NCBI RefSeq assembly: GCF_017410345.1
Contig: NZ_JAFQQZ010000025.1
Coordinates: 1-32,065, forward strand
Direction: 5' to 3'
Length of the DNA: 32,065 bases
Source of the DNA: Methanobrevibacter sp.
GTDB lineage: Archaea; Methanobacteriota; Methanobacteria; Methanobacteriales; Methanobacteriaceae
Shown here piece by piece: positions 25,401 to 32,065 of the stretch. Within the stretch, counting starts at the first letter, position 1; each line of letters starts with the position of its first letter. The position numbers and the translations under genes were made by a program. The notes beneath the pieces were generated by a model that was not told the origin of the DNA, made no database searches, and saw nothing but the letters and a program-made list of their open reading frames with translations.

Positions 25401-25859
25401 CATCATACCTCAAGCATACATGCCGGTCCTAAGCTTTGCCTATACAAACGTTTGGGAACCATGAAGGAGAAGGTGGAGGCCCAAATCAATCTGGCGGAAC
25501 TCATCAGGGCAGTGGACCAAAGGGGAGTCGTGGAAGGAGTATTGTCTTCACACTTCCTGCCGGATATCATGGGAAATTCAAGGGCTTTCTCCAAGCAGAA
25601 GGTCAGATGTCCTAAATGCGGCGCAAAGTATAGGAGAATGCCTCTTACAGGCAAATGCAAGTGTGGCGGAGATCTGGTTCTCAGCGTATCCAAGGGGTCT
25701 GTAGTCAAATATCTCGAAATCTCCCAGAACCTTGTAAACAGATACCCTGTATCACACTATCTTGAGCAAAGGCTGGAAATTCAGGAATTTGGTATTAATT
25801 CATTGTTTGAAAGTGACAAGTCCAAGCAAAGTTCCTTAGATGTCTTCTTTGGAAAATGA
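22446..25859 (+). CDS. polC: DNA polymerase D large subunit DP2
   Basis: The 1137-residue protein is the catalytic subunit of the archaeal replicative polymerase PolD, which works with the exonuclease subunit DP1. I start it at ATG 22446 rather than the GTG at 22437, because AGTGAT (22436-22441) fits the ATG. The active-site motif RRNCDSDED, with the essential Asp pair (Asp888, Asp890), is followed by SVLLLLDALINF. Two zinc-binding cysteine clusters are visible near residues 665 and 1055. The protein ends with QSSLDVFFGK, a standard PIP box (Q-x-x-L-x-x-F-F) for binding PCNA. No intein interrupts it, although inteins are common in this gene in other archaea. DP1 is not in the window. A stem-loop with T tract follows (25914-25933). 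Confidence 0.97.
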   Translation: MDAGMDYFERLESETLKLYEIANEARSKGFDVELETEIPLAKDLAERVEGLVGPKGIAKRIKELEQDMSREEVAFQIAAEIASQESNETGAKLEAEKQAFADQGLRTALAILTEGVVAAPLEGISGVKIKSNSDGTKYIAVYFAGPIRSAGGTAAALSVLLGDKIRVATGLDKFKPTEDEIERYVEEVELYESEVTNLQYSPTPEEVRLAAKSIPVEVNGEPTDQVEVSHRDLPRVETNNIRGGALLAMVEGVIQKSKKILKYAHTLDLDSWEFLAEYAKGVGSSKEEEGSQSDSEESLEEIDDNIIDKDELFEHSKYAHDIIGGRPVLGYPSEKGGFRLRYGRSRNTGLATMGVHPATMELLEFLAVGTQLKIERPGKGNCVVPVDSIEGPTVKLKSGEVRRLDSIEDARKVKGKVVEILFLGDMLVAFGEFLRNNQPMLGACWCEEWWIETIRNSEKYRSFSDEEKEAFDLESLQTRKFTAEEAFKITEEFNVPLHPEYTYYYNDISIKDLVDLSEWLNSRRDYLENEYPNGEDLTLELSYQKRILEVMGLCHKLKDGKVIIDRNHAYALLKTINGDYSRYLADEYYKMKVVDIINDNIDFEIKDKAPCYIGTRVGRPEKSKERLMKPAPHVLFPIGTNGGNRRLVAEAAKKKKIKVEFARRECTNPDCRLSSFKAICPHCGSPTEIGKSGQKDINLAKMLSKASDNVGVRKVDEVKGVVGLISEDKLPEPLEKGILRAKNGVFTFKEGTIRHDSTDLPLTHFIPSEIGVTVPKLLEMGYTKDCYGDDIVSEDQIVELKVQDIVISDNCGEYLVGVANFVDDLLERYYGMERYYNVKDKYDLIGHLIAGLAPHTSAGVLGRIVGFTKALGCYAHPYFHSAKRRNCDSDEDSVLLLLDALINFSKSYLPSTRGGSMDAPLVLSTRIDPEEIDDESHNLDIFERFPLEFFERSQEPLKPADMLDLVDNVSMHLGTDRQYHDLMFSHHTSSIHAGPKLCLYKRLGTMKEKVEAQINLAELIRAVDQRGVVEGVLSSHFLPDIMGNSRAFSKQKVRCPKCGAKYRRMPLTGKCKCGGDLVLSVSKGSVVKYLEISQNLVNRYPVSHYLEQRLEIQEFGINSLFESDKSKQSSLDVFFGK

Positions 25860-25913
25860 TTGCTTGATTGTTCACATTTGGATAATGGTTTTTATTGGAT
25901 TCTCATTTCATCT

Positions 25914-25933
25914 ATTAAGGTTTATCCCTTAAT
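25914..25933 (+). terminator. Stem-loop and T tract ending polC
   Basis: ATTAAGG (25914-25920) pairs with CCTTAAT (25927-25933) over seven bases around a six-base loop. TTTTTAATTTTTTT follows at once. The form is that of an intrinsic terminator, 55 bases after the polC stop. Confidence 0.65.
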
Positions 25934-25999
25934 TTTTTAATTTTTTTAACAGGTTTTAAGTATTTTCCAAATCATGATTGTTTCAATATAATTTGTTTG

Positions 26000-26020
26000 T
26001 ATAAATACGAACAATTTATA
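26000..26020. promoter_or_regulatory. Dyad A in the nrdD promoter region
   Basis: TATAAAT (26000-26006) and ATTTATA (26014-26020) flank ACGAACA. The right arm overlaps the likely TATA box, so a protein bound here could block TBP. Confidence 0.5.
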
Positions 26021-26082
26021 TACATCTTATTACATATATTATTTCGTGAAGTAACTAACTTTTTGTATAGTTGCTAACTTTC

Positions 26083-26107
26083 GTATAATATCGAACGGAT
26101 ATTATAC
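26083..26107. promoter_or_regulatory. Dyad B in the nrdD leader
   Basis: GTATAATATC (26083-26092) and GATATTATAC (26098-26107) are perfect complements with GAACG between them. The centre is 85 bases from that of dyad A, and both centres hold CGAA(C). It could be an operator or, in RNA, a 10-base-pair hairpin. No NrdR or other regulator gene is in the window. Confidence 0.6.
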
Positions 26108-26213
26108 ATGTAAGTACATAATTATTAGTAATCAAATTGAAAGTTTAATCTAATTCTTATGATTACATTAATTATTCTATTGATTAATTCTAATTTTTAA
26201 TGAAGGTGTTATA

Positions 26214-28526
26214 GTGGAAAAAGTAGAAAATGTAGAAAACGATATTAAAAGAGCTAAAATCACCGTCAGGAAAAACAACGGTGTTTGTGAAGCTTTCAGT
26301 TATGAAAAGTTGTTAAAGTCCTTGGTAATGGTGGAAGCTCCAATAGGTGAATATGAAAAGATCATTGCAACCGTTGGCGAAAACCTTTACGATGGAATCA
26401 CTACCAAAGAAATCAAAAAGATTGTTTACGAATGCTTAGAGGATATAGATTCTGAAGCGGCCAACAAGTACTTGGCTAAAACCACTTTAAAGGTACGTTC
26501 TTCCAGAGATAAAATCGAACCGTTCGACATGGCTAAGATTGCAAGCACATTGGTTGAAGAAACCGGTGCTTCCCAAGAAACCGCCTTTGAAATCGCAACT
26601 GAAGTTTGGAAGGAACTCAAAAAACTCAATGTCGAATACCTTACCGCTCCAATGATCAGGGAAATCGTAAACACAAAACTTGTGGAATACGGATTGGAAG
26701 ACTTAAGAAGCAGATACACTCGTTTAGGTATTCCTGTTTACAACATCACTTCATTGATTGAAAACGGTTCAAGAGACAATGCAAACATGATGCATAACCC
26801 GGAATCCATTCACAAATATGTTGCTGACGAAGCATTGAAACAATACGCACTCTTACACATGCTGCCACCTCACTTGGCAGATGCACACATGTCTGGTGAC
26901 ATTCACATTCACGACTTGGAGTTCTTCGCAGGAAGACCATTGAACTGTCTCCAACACGATATAAGGACCTTTATCAGATACGGTCTTAAAGTGGACGGTA
27001 CTGGAGACCACACTTCCGTTGCAGCAGCTCCTTCCCATATGGAAACCTTGATGAACCATACAGGTGAAATCATGTTGGCTGCACAGCAAAACATGTCCGG
27101 TGGACAAGGTATGTCCCTATGGAACGTATTTGTAGCACCATTTGCAACCGGCAGAACTTACGAAGAAGTAAAGCAATCCATTCAAATGTTGGTCTACAAC
27201 TTGAACATGGCTTACGCTGCTAGAGGTTCCCAAGTTCCATTCACAAGCATGCAATTGGAATTCGGTGTTCCAAAATTCCTTGAAGACGTCACTGCATACG
27301 GTCCAAAAGGAAAAGTTGTAGGTACCTACAGTGACTTTGAGGATGAAACCAGAATGATCCAAAAGGCTTTCACTGAAATCTTGCTTGAAGGAGATTCAGA
27401 AGGAAAACCTCACTTATTCCCAAATACAATTTACACATTACGTGAAGAGACCTTGAAAGGTGACTATGATGATGACTTACGTTTAGTCCATGAGCTTTCT
27501 GCAAAATACGGCTCATCCTACTTCGTAAACATGTTGCCTGACTACAGAGGTCAAATGGCTAACTATATGGGTTGCAGAACCTGTCTCCAAGACACCTGGA
27601 CCGGTGACTGGGAACAAGACTGTTTAAGAACAGGTAACTTGGCTTATGTAACCTTGAACTTGCCAAGAATCGGATACCAATCCAGAGATGAAAACGATGT
27701 CTTCGAATACTTGGACAATTACATGGACCTTGCTGTTGAAACTTTGATGATCAGAAGAAACCAAGGTCTCAACTGCTTGAACAAGTTCGACATCTTGCCA
27801 TTCTTGGACCAAGACGTGGAAGGAGAAACCTATTACAGAATCCAAAACTCTACATTGTCCTTCGGTTTCTGTGGTCTTAACGAAATGTTGCTTGCATTGT
27901 TCGGTGAAGGTATCGAAAACCCAGATGCAAACAAGTTCGGTCTCAAATGTTTAGAATACATAAATGCAAGATCAAAGGCATTGCAAGAGGAAACCGGCCT
28001 CAGATGGTCTGTATTGCAAACCCCTGCTGAATCAACCGCATACAGATTCGCAACCTTGGACAAGGAGCAATTCGGAGACAAGACCATCTTGCAAGGTGAC
28101 AACGGAGCTAACTACTACACCAACTCCTCACACGTGCCTGTAAACTCCGATATTTCCTTTGCTGACAAGGTCAAGATTGAAGGCCAATACCACAGCTTGA
28201 CTCCTGGTGGACACATCTTCCATGCATTCATGGGTGAGTCCTACTCAGATCCTGATGCATTGATGAGCTTGACCAACAAGATTGCAAGAAAATCCGACAT
28301 TGGTTTCTGGGCTTACAGTTCAGCATTCAGTTTCTGCTTAAACTGTAAGACTTTAATGAAAGGATTAAGCAACAAATGTCCTTCCTGTGGCGAGACTGCT
28401 GATGTGGAATGGTATGACAGAATTACAGGTTACGTACAACAAGTAGGTCATGCTAAATCTGCAAACGGCGGATGGAACGCAGGTAAACGTCAAGAATTAA
28501 TCGACAGACGTAGATTTGAACAATAA
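26214..28526 (+). CDS. nrdD: Anaerobic ribonucleoside-triphosphate reductase
   Basis: The 770-residue class III reductase makes deoxyribonucleotides from NTPs without oxygen, using a glycyl radical. An N-terminal ATP-cone allosteric domain (about 12-100) precedes the catalytic barrel. Cys245 (CLQHDIRTF) and the Cys454/Cys457 region (GCRTCLQD) are the candidate catalytic cysteines. The C-terminal zinc site has Cys708, 711, 722 and 725, and the radical loop RITGYV has Gly739. Initiation is at GTG 26214 behind AAGGTG. The codons used here are more restricted than those of the neighbours, which suggests high expression. The activating enzyme NrdG is not in the window. Three stem-loops follow the gene. 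Confidence 0.97.
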   Translation: MEKVENVENDIKRAKITVRKNNGVCEAFSYEKLLKSLVMVEAPIGEYEKIIATVGENLYDGITTKEIKKIVYECLEDIDSEAANKYLAKTTLKVRSSRDKIEPFDMAKIASTLVEETGASQETAFEIATEVWKELKKLNVEYLTAPMIREIVNTKLVEYGLEDLRSRYTRLGIPVYNITSLIENGSRDNANMMHNPESIHKYVADEALKQYALLHMLPPHLADAHMSGDIHIHDLEFFAGRPLNCLQHDIRTFIRYGLKVDGTGDHTSVAAAPSHMETLMNHTGEIMLAAQQNMSGGQGMSLWNVFVAPFATGRTYEEVKQSIQMLVYNLNMAYAARGSQVPFTSMQLEFGVPKFLEDVTAYGPKGKVVGTYSDFEDETRMIQKAFTEILLEGDSEGKPHLFPNTIYTLREETLKGDYDDDLRLVHELSAKYGSSYFVNMLPDYRGQMANYMGCRTCLQDTWTGDWEQDCLRTGNLAYVTLNLPRIGYQSRDENDVFEYLDNYMDLAVETLMIRRNQGLNCLNKFDILPFLDQDVEGETYYRIQNSTLSFGFCGLNEMLLALFGEGIENPDANKFGLKCLEYINARSKALQEETGLRWSVLQTPAESTAYRFATLDKEQFGDKTILQGDNGANYYTNSSHVPVNSDISFADKVKIEGQYHSLTPGGHIFHAFMGESYSDPDALMSLTNKIARKSDIGFWAYSSAFSFCLNCKTLMKGLSNKCPSCGETADVEWYDRITGYVQQVGHAKSANGGWNAGKRQELIDRRRFEQ

Positions 28527-28556
28527 GTTCAATCTACTCAATTTTCATTTATTTTC

Positions 28557-28579
28557 ATAGGTTTTCTTTTTTAACCTAT
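28557..28579 (+). terminator. nrdD stem-loop 1
   Basis: ATAGGTT (28557-28563) and AACCTAT (28573-28579) pair over seven bases around a T-rich nine-base loop, 30 bases after the nrdD stop. T-rich DNA follows. Confidence 0.6.
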
Positions 28580-28590
28580 TTTCATTTTTA

Positions 28591-28614
28591 TTGGAGTTTT
28601 TTATTCAACTCTAA
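28591..28614 (+). terminator. nrdD stem-loop 2
   Basis: TTGGAGTT and AACTCTAA form eight pairs around TTTTATTC. One pair is G-U in plus-strand RNA, so the hairpin fits the nrdD transcript. T-rich DNA follows. Confidence 0.5.
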
Positions 28615-28624
28615 TTTTCCACTT

Positions 28625-28651
28625 AATAGGATTCTTTTATAGAATCCTATT
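28625..28651 (+). terminator. nrdD stem-loop 3
   Basis: AATAGGATTCT (28625-28635) and its exact complement (28641-28651) pair over 11 bases around TTTAT. It is the strongest of the three hairpins after nrdD. Confidence 0.65.
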
Positions 28652-29044
28652 TACATCCTTTAATAGCTATTTTTCTAGAACTTTACTTCAGATCATATCA
28701 TATTTTCACTTATGGATTCCAATTTTTTTAAAAGTTTTAATTTCACTATCATTTATTTTCTACAAATGTGCCAATTTTTAAAATTTTTACAATCCCTATT
28801 AGCTATTTTTGTAATTAATTTTTTATAATATGATAATCTAAATATATAATTATAATAAATTATTAGGATATTGATTAAACTTTTTTTTAAATTAATTAAT
28901 ATTTTTCATAATTTTATTCTTTATAATTAGTAAAATTAGTATCAAATTCATATTAATTTATACTTCATTATTGCTTTCATATATGGGTTGAGTTTAAGTA
29001 CTCATTTAATTGAAAGCAGCTTTTATAATTATTATGGTGAAACA

Positions 29045-30631
29045 ATGAAACATTGGATTGAAAGAATCGCTGATGAATTAAATGAAATGGATGTAGAAAA
29101 ACATGTCATAGCAAGTGGTACATCTATATCAGGTTCTATACATATTGGAAATTCATGTGACGTATTCATCGCAAACGCAATAGGTAAAGCATTGAGAGAA
29201 TTAGGTAACGATGCGGAAACCATCTGGATTGCAGATGACCACGACCCACTTAGAAAAGTTCCTTACCCACTTCCTGAATCCTATGACCAATACTTAGGCA
29301 TGCCATACTCTATGATTCCATGTCCTGAAGGATGTTGTAAAAACTTTGTTGAACACTTTGAAAAACCTTTGTTCAAAGTTCTTGATGCTTACGGTATTGA
29401 AATTATTCCAAAATCCGGCTTTGAGATGTATAAGGACGGATCTTACCTTGAATCAATCAGGGTATCCCTTGAAAAGCACAATGAGATCAAGGCCATCTTT
29501 GACCAATACAGAAGAGAGCCACTGGCAGATCACTGGTTGCCATACAACCCTATCTGTGAAGAATGTGGAAGGGTAAACACCACCGAGGCATATGACTTCG
29601 ATGGAGACATTGTGAAATACAGATGTGAATGTGGCCATGACGGTGAGATGGACATCAAATCCGGTAACGGTAAGCTTACCTGGAGAGTTGAATGGGCAGC
29701 AAGATGGAAAATCTTCGGAACCACTTGTGAACCATTCGGAAAAGACCATGCTGCAGCTGGAGGATCCTACGATGTAAGTAGTGTAATCTCTGAGGAAATA
29801 TTTGATTATCCTGCTCCTTTCCCAGTTCCATACGAATGGATCACCCTTGACGGTGAGGCAATGAGTAAATCACATGGTGTGTTCTTCACTCCGGAACAAT
29901 GGCTTGAGATCGGACCTGCAGAAAGTCTCAACTACTACCTGTTCAGAAGCAAACCAATGAAATCCAAGGACTTCTCTCCAAAAATGCCATGGTTAGACTT
30001 TATGGACACCTTTGATAAGGTTGAAAGAGTATTCTACGGCGAAGAGGAAGCTCCATCTGAAAAAGAAGGTAGAAAATTCAAAAGCATTTACAAGATGGCA
30101 CAGATCAAGGCAGACTCTCCATTGCCATTCAGACCTCCTTTCAGATTCTTGGTAAACGCTTATCAGATTGTAGGCAGCAAGGACTTGGAGAAGATATTTG
30201 CAATCCTAAAGAAAAACTCACAATTGACCAAAAGCTTTGCAGATAAGGAATTTGCAGATTTGACCGATCTTGAACTCGCTCAATATGCAGAAAGAGTGGA
30301 CAATGTAATTGTTTGGTTGGAAAAATACGCTCCTAACTTCGTCAAGTTCCAAGTTCAATATGATTCAATTCCAAAATTGCCTCTTCCAGATGACCAAATC
30401 GCATTCCTCAAAGACCTTGCAGATTTGATGGAAGAGAAAGAGTTCTCATCTGCTGAAGAATTGCATGATGCCATGTATATGGTATTGGAAAGCCACGGAT
30501 TGAAACCTCAAAAAGCATTCCAAGCTATTTACAAAATGATTCTTGGCCAAAAGCAAGGACCTAGAGCAGCTTCATTCTTGCTCTCATTGGATAAGGACTT
30601 TGTTGTCAAAAGGTTAAGACAAGAAGCCTAA
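29045..30631 (+). CDS. lysS: Class I lysyl-tRNA synthetase
   Basis: The 528-residue class I LysRS (LysK type) charges tRNA-Lys. This type is typical of archaea, while most bacteria and eukaryotes use the unrelated class II enzyme. The class I motifs are HIGN at 33-36 (HIGH motif) and AMSKS at 272-276 (KMSKS motif). A zinc-ribbon-like segment (CEECGRV and YRCECGHDG) lies near residues 165-200, and an alpha-helical anticodon-binding region forms the C-terminus. I start it at ATG 29045 because GGTGA lies four bases ahead and [12 protein letters not shown] is the normal N-terminus. The frame runs upstream to a TTG at 28988, but that part is not conserved in type. Two stem-loops follow the stop. 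Confidence 0.96.
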   Translation: MKHWIERIADELNEMDVEKHVIASGTSISGSIHIGNSCDVFIANAIGKALRELGNDAETIWIADDHDPLRKVPYPLPESYDQYLGMPYSMIPCPEGCCKNFVEHFEKPLFKVLDAYGIEIIPKSGFEMYKDGSYLESIRVSLEKHNEIKAIFDQYRREPLADHWLPYNPICEECGRVNTTEAYDFDGDIVKYRCECGHDGEMDIKSGNGKLTWRVEWAARWKIFGTTCEPFGKDHAAAGGSYDVSSVISEEIFDYPAPFPVPYEWITLDGEAMSKSHGVFFTPEQWLEIGPAESLNYYLFRSKPMKSKDFSPKMPWLDFMDTFDKVERVFYGEEEAPSEKEGRKFKSIYKMAQIKADSPLPFRPPFRFLVNAYQIVGSKDLEKIFAILKKNSQLTKSFADKEFADLTDLELAQYAERVDNVIVWLEKYAPNFVKFQVQYDSIPKLPLPDDQIAFLKDLADLMEEKEFSSAEELHDAMYMVLESHGLKPQKAFQAIYKMILGQKQGPRAASFLLSLDKDFVVKRLRQEA

Positions 30632-30639
30632 ACCCAAGC

Positions 30640-30666
30640 TTTTTCCAGGCCTTCGGCCTGCAAAAA
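30640..30666 (+). terminator. GC-rich stem-loop after lysS
   Basis: CAGGCC-TTC-GGCCTG (30646-30660) is a perfect stem, unusually GC-rich for this DNA. TTTTT before it and AAAAA after it extend the pairing past a single C-C mismatch. It begins nine bases after the lysS stop. The A-T flanks make it symmetrical, so it could act on both strands. Confidence 0.65.
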
Positions 30667-30693
30667 CCTTGACCAAAAATTCTTTTCACTATT

Positions 30694-30708
30694 GGGAGTG
30701 ATTCTCCC
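30694..30708 (+). terminator. Second stem-loop after lysS
   Basis: GGGAG and CTCCC pair around TGATT. TATTTCTATTTTTATTT follows, giving an intrinsic-terminator shape behind the first lysS hairpin. Confidence 0.6.
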
Positions 30709-30869
30709 TATTTCTATTTTTATTTAATTTTATTTTTTAGTCATATTTCATAAAATTCTAATAATAATCTATCAAATATTTGTTCGATAATATTGAAACT
30801 TTATTCTCTAAAATAGAATTATCCTAAAAATAGCATTGTGTAAAAAATTTGTAAAAAAAAGAAAAAAGT

Positions 30870-30895
30870 GATTAATTAATAGAAATTAATTAATC
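30870..30895 (-). terminator. Stem-loop and T tract ending the coiled-coil gene
   Basis: GATTAATTAAT (30870-30880) and ATTAATTAATC (30885-30895) are perfect 11-base arms with a four-base loop, 11 bases beyond the stop of the minus-strand gene. On that strand the stem is followed by CTTTTTTCTTTTTTTT, so it is oriented to end that transcript. Confidence 0.7.
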
Positions 30896-30906
30896 GAAAA
30901 ATACAA

Positions 30907-31740
30907 TTATCTTCCTCTGATCTTGCCAAAGAATCCTTTGCTGGATTTCTTTTCAGTTAATTGTTCAGATAATTGTTGGTTTCTGTTTTTAAGAGAGTTG
31001 ATTGTTTTGTCTTTTGCTTTCATTGCAGTGCTTAACTTATTGTAATCTCTCTGTTTATTGTCTAATTTTTCGTTCAGGTCTTTTATTTCCGCTTCCAGTT
31101 TGGCAATTTTTCCTCCAACTCCTGCCTTTTCCTCTTCATATTCAGCTTGGTTGGATTTTATTTTGGCAGTGAGTTCAGCGGATTCTGCCTTGAGTTTTGG
31201 AATCAAATTGTCTTTCAAATCAGCGATTTCAGAGTTCTTGTCCTTCAATTGATTTTGCTTTCTCTTGATTTCCTTTTCCTTATTGTCAATCACTCTGTCC
31301 TTTGCATCCAATTCCTTGTTCAGTTTTTTGATTTCCTTGTTGAGTTCTTCGACAATGTCTTTTTCCTCATCAGTCAATCCTTCCATAGATGCAGCTTCTT
31401 CCTCTTTTTCATTAGCCTTTGCTTCAAGTTCGACAACCAGTTTTTCTATTTCATCCAGTCTGACCTTAGCCAATTGAAGACCTGCCCCTTTTTTGGCAAC
31501 GCTTTCACTTAAGTCGGCATTGATTTCCAATTGATCGAAGTATTTTTTTGTGCTTGTTTCCAATGCCTCTGTAAGTTCAATTTTAACCGCTTTCAATTCC
31601 TTGTTCTCTTTTTTCAAGTTAGGAATTATCTCATTGGTCAAATGATTCAATTCACTAGCCTGATTCTTAAGCTTTTCGTCCTTATTAGCTAATTTCTCTT
31701 TTAAAGTTTCAATTTCTTCTTCGGAAATAAAAACCACCAT
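30907..31740 (-). CDS. Coiled-coil protein of unknown function
   Basis: The 277-residue protein is nearly all predicted coiled coil. It consists of continuous heptad-like Leu/Ile spacing in highly charged Lys/Glu sequence (for example DKVIDNKEKEIKRKQNQLKD), with no cysteine, signal peptide or membrane helix. Proline is almost absent. The C-terminus is a short basic tail, KKSSKGFFGKIRGR, which could bind membrane or nucleic acid. Low-complexity coiled coils resemble SMC arms and many unrelated proteins, so similarity searches will give false matches. AGGTAATGAG precedes the ATG at 31740. The gene stands alone: it converges on lysS, and a perfect stem-loop with T tract ends it. A structural, cytoplasmic role is plausible but unproven. 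Confidence 0.85.
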   Translation of the reverse strand: MVVFISEEEIETLKEKLANKDEKLKNQASELNHLTNEIIPNLKKENKELKAVKIELTEALETSTKKYFDQLEINADLSESVAKKGAGLQLAKVRLDEIEKLVVELEAKANEKEEEAASMEGLTDEEKDIVEELNKEIKKLNKELDAKDRVIDNKEKEIKRKQNQLKDKNSEIADLKDNLIPKLKAESAELTAKIKSNQAEYEEEKAGVGGKIAKLEAEIKDLNEKLDNKQRDYNKLSTAMKAKDKTINSLKNRNQQLSEQLTEKKSSKGFFGKIRGR

Positions 31741-32065
31741 CTCATTACCTTTTAATTATCCAGAATCTAAAAAAAGAAAATCTTAATTTTTCATTTTTAA
31801 ACACCAGATAACTATTTTATTTTTTCTCAATTTAATTTACAGTCTAATTTAACCATTAAGTATAACAGCTAAATATTTTATTAGAAAATTTTAAAAAATT
31901 ATCTATAATAGTAATATAGTATAATTTATTTAAAAATTTTTTTATTTTTTTTAAAAATTAGTATAATTTTATTAAAAATTTTCATGTTCTTTTAAAATTA
32001 GCATATATTTTTTAAAAAATTTATTTTGTTGAAGAAGTAAAAAATAAGAAAATAAAAAAATAAAA
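31741..32065. other. AT-rich end of window
   Basis: These 325 bases contain no credible gene. They should include the promoter of the coiled-coil gene, which I cannot place with confidence. An imperfect repeat starting AGTATAATTT occurs at 31918 and 31960 (period 42), each followed by an A/T run. Confidence 0.5.

Larger units (their letters stand above)
25860..26213 (+). other. Gap between polC and nrdD: terminator, promoter and long leader
   Basis: This 354-base gap has no credible gene. It holds a polC terminator (25914-25933), a TATA-like TTTATATAC (26016-26024) and two inverted repeats. The predicted nrdD start of transcription near 26045-26050 would leave a leader of about 165 bases. 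A CTAACTTT direct repeat (26055, 26074) is also present. Confidence 0.6.
28527..29044 (+). other. Gap between nrdD and lysS
   Basis: This is 518 bases of AT-rich DNA without a credible gene. The first 125 bases hold three stem-loops behind nrdD. The remainder includes a TATA-like TTTATACTT (near 28955-28965) that could drive lysS with a leader of 50-60 bases. A reading frame extends upstream of lysS to 28988, but the residues do not look like LysRS. Confidence 0.6.

Noticed and set aside
26053-26080. ACTAAC and GCTAAC motifs as further TetR-GNAT operators
   Set aside because: They are direct half-sites without the GTTAGT partner, so they do not match the palindrome at 11237-11254.
26041-26213. 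Riboswitch in the nrdD leader
   Set aside because: Only one hairpin is evident and no known aptamer core could be recognised; kept as dyads only.
28655-28990. tRNA or other structured RNA gene between nrdD and lysS
   Set aside because: No GC-rich stretch or T-loop sequence is seen; the region is plain AT-rich DNA after the three hairpins.
28988-29044. Upstream in-frame extension of lysS from TTG
   Set aside because: GGTGA at 29036-29040 and a normal LysRS N-terminus support ATG 29045; the extension resembles leader DNA.
31147-31512. 121-codon open frame on the plus strand
   Set aside because: It is antisense to the coiled-coil gene; the Phe-rich product is what the Lys/Glu repeats give when read backwards.

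Overview
The window comes from an AT-rich euryarchaeal methanogen. It most likely belongs to Methanobacteriales and is of the Methanobrevibacter type. The evidence is an archaeal PolD large subunit, a 53-residue Sec61-beta/SecG protein, a class I lysyl-tRNA synthetase, GGTGAT-type ribosome binding sites, TTTATA-type promoters, and DUF4013-type membrane proteins that are common in that genus. Genus assignment is an inference; no rRNA or methanogenesis gene is present.

Layout. 45-2516 (+): a copper-type P-type ATPase. 2626-7069 (-): three transporters (TrkH, an MFS efflux pump, a MATE pump). 7209-11178 (-): a tightly spaced group of a TetR-GNAT fusion regulator, an iron-sulfur flavoprotein, an acyltransferase-3 membrane protein and a family-1 uracil-DNA glycosylase. 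Its promoter region carries two ACTAAC-n4-GTTAGT dyads that bracket a TATA box. 11333-14894: TatD nuclease, a TcdA-like E1 enzyme, an FMN-binding split-barrel protein and adenylosuccinate lyase.

15127-21823 (+) is the most unusual part. Within 6.7 kb lie three CPBP-type intramembrane proteases, a small Xre-type regulator with a repeat-rich promoter, two DUF4013 membrane proteins, a secreted repeat protein and an M50 (site-2-type) membrane protease. All are on one strand and all protease motifs are intact. I propose it as a candidate membrane-proteolysis or peptide-processing island; its function is unknown.

22039-30631 (+) is core information processing: SecG, PolD large subunit DP2 (no intein, C-terminal PIP box), anaerobic ribonucleotide reductase NrdD and LysRS. 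A coiled-coil protein on the minus strand (30907-31740) ends the window.

The intergenic DNA is rich in structure. Stem-loops, mostly perfect, follow the stop codons of copA, purB, the Xre gene, polC, nrdD (three in a row), lysS (two) and the coiled-coil gene, several with a T tract after them. The nrdD leader has two dyads with CGAA(C)-containing centres. Several starts were moved from the longest reading frame to an internal codon because a GGTGAT-type site fits that codon. No tRNA, rRNA, CRISPR array or insertion sequence was seen.
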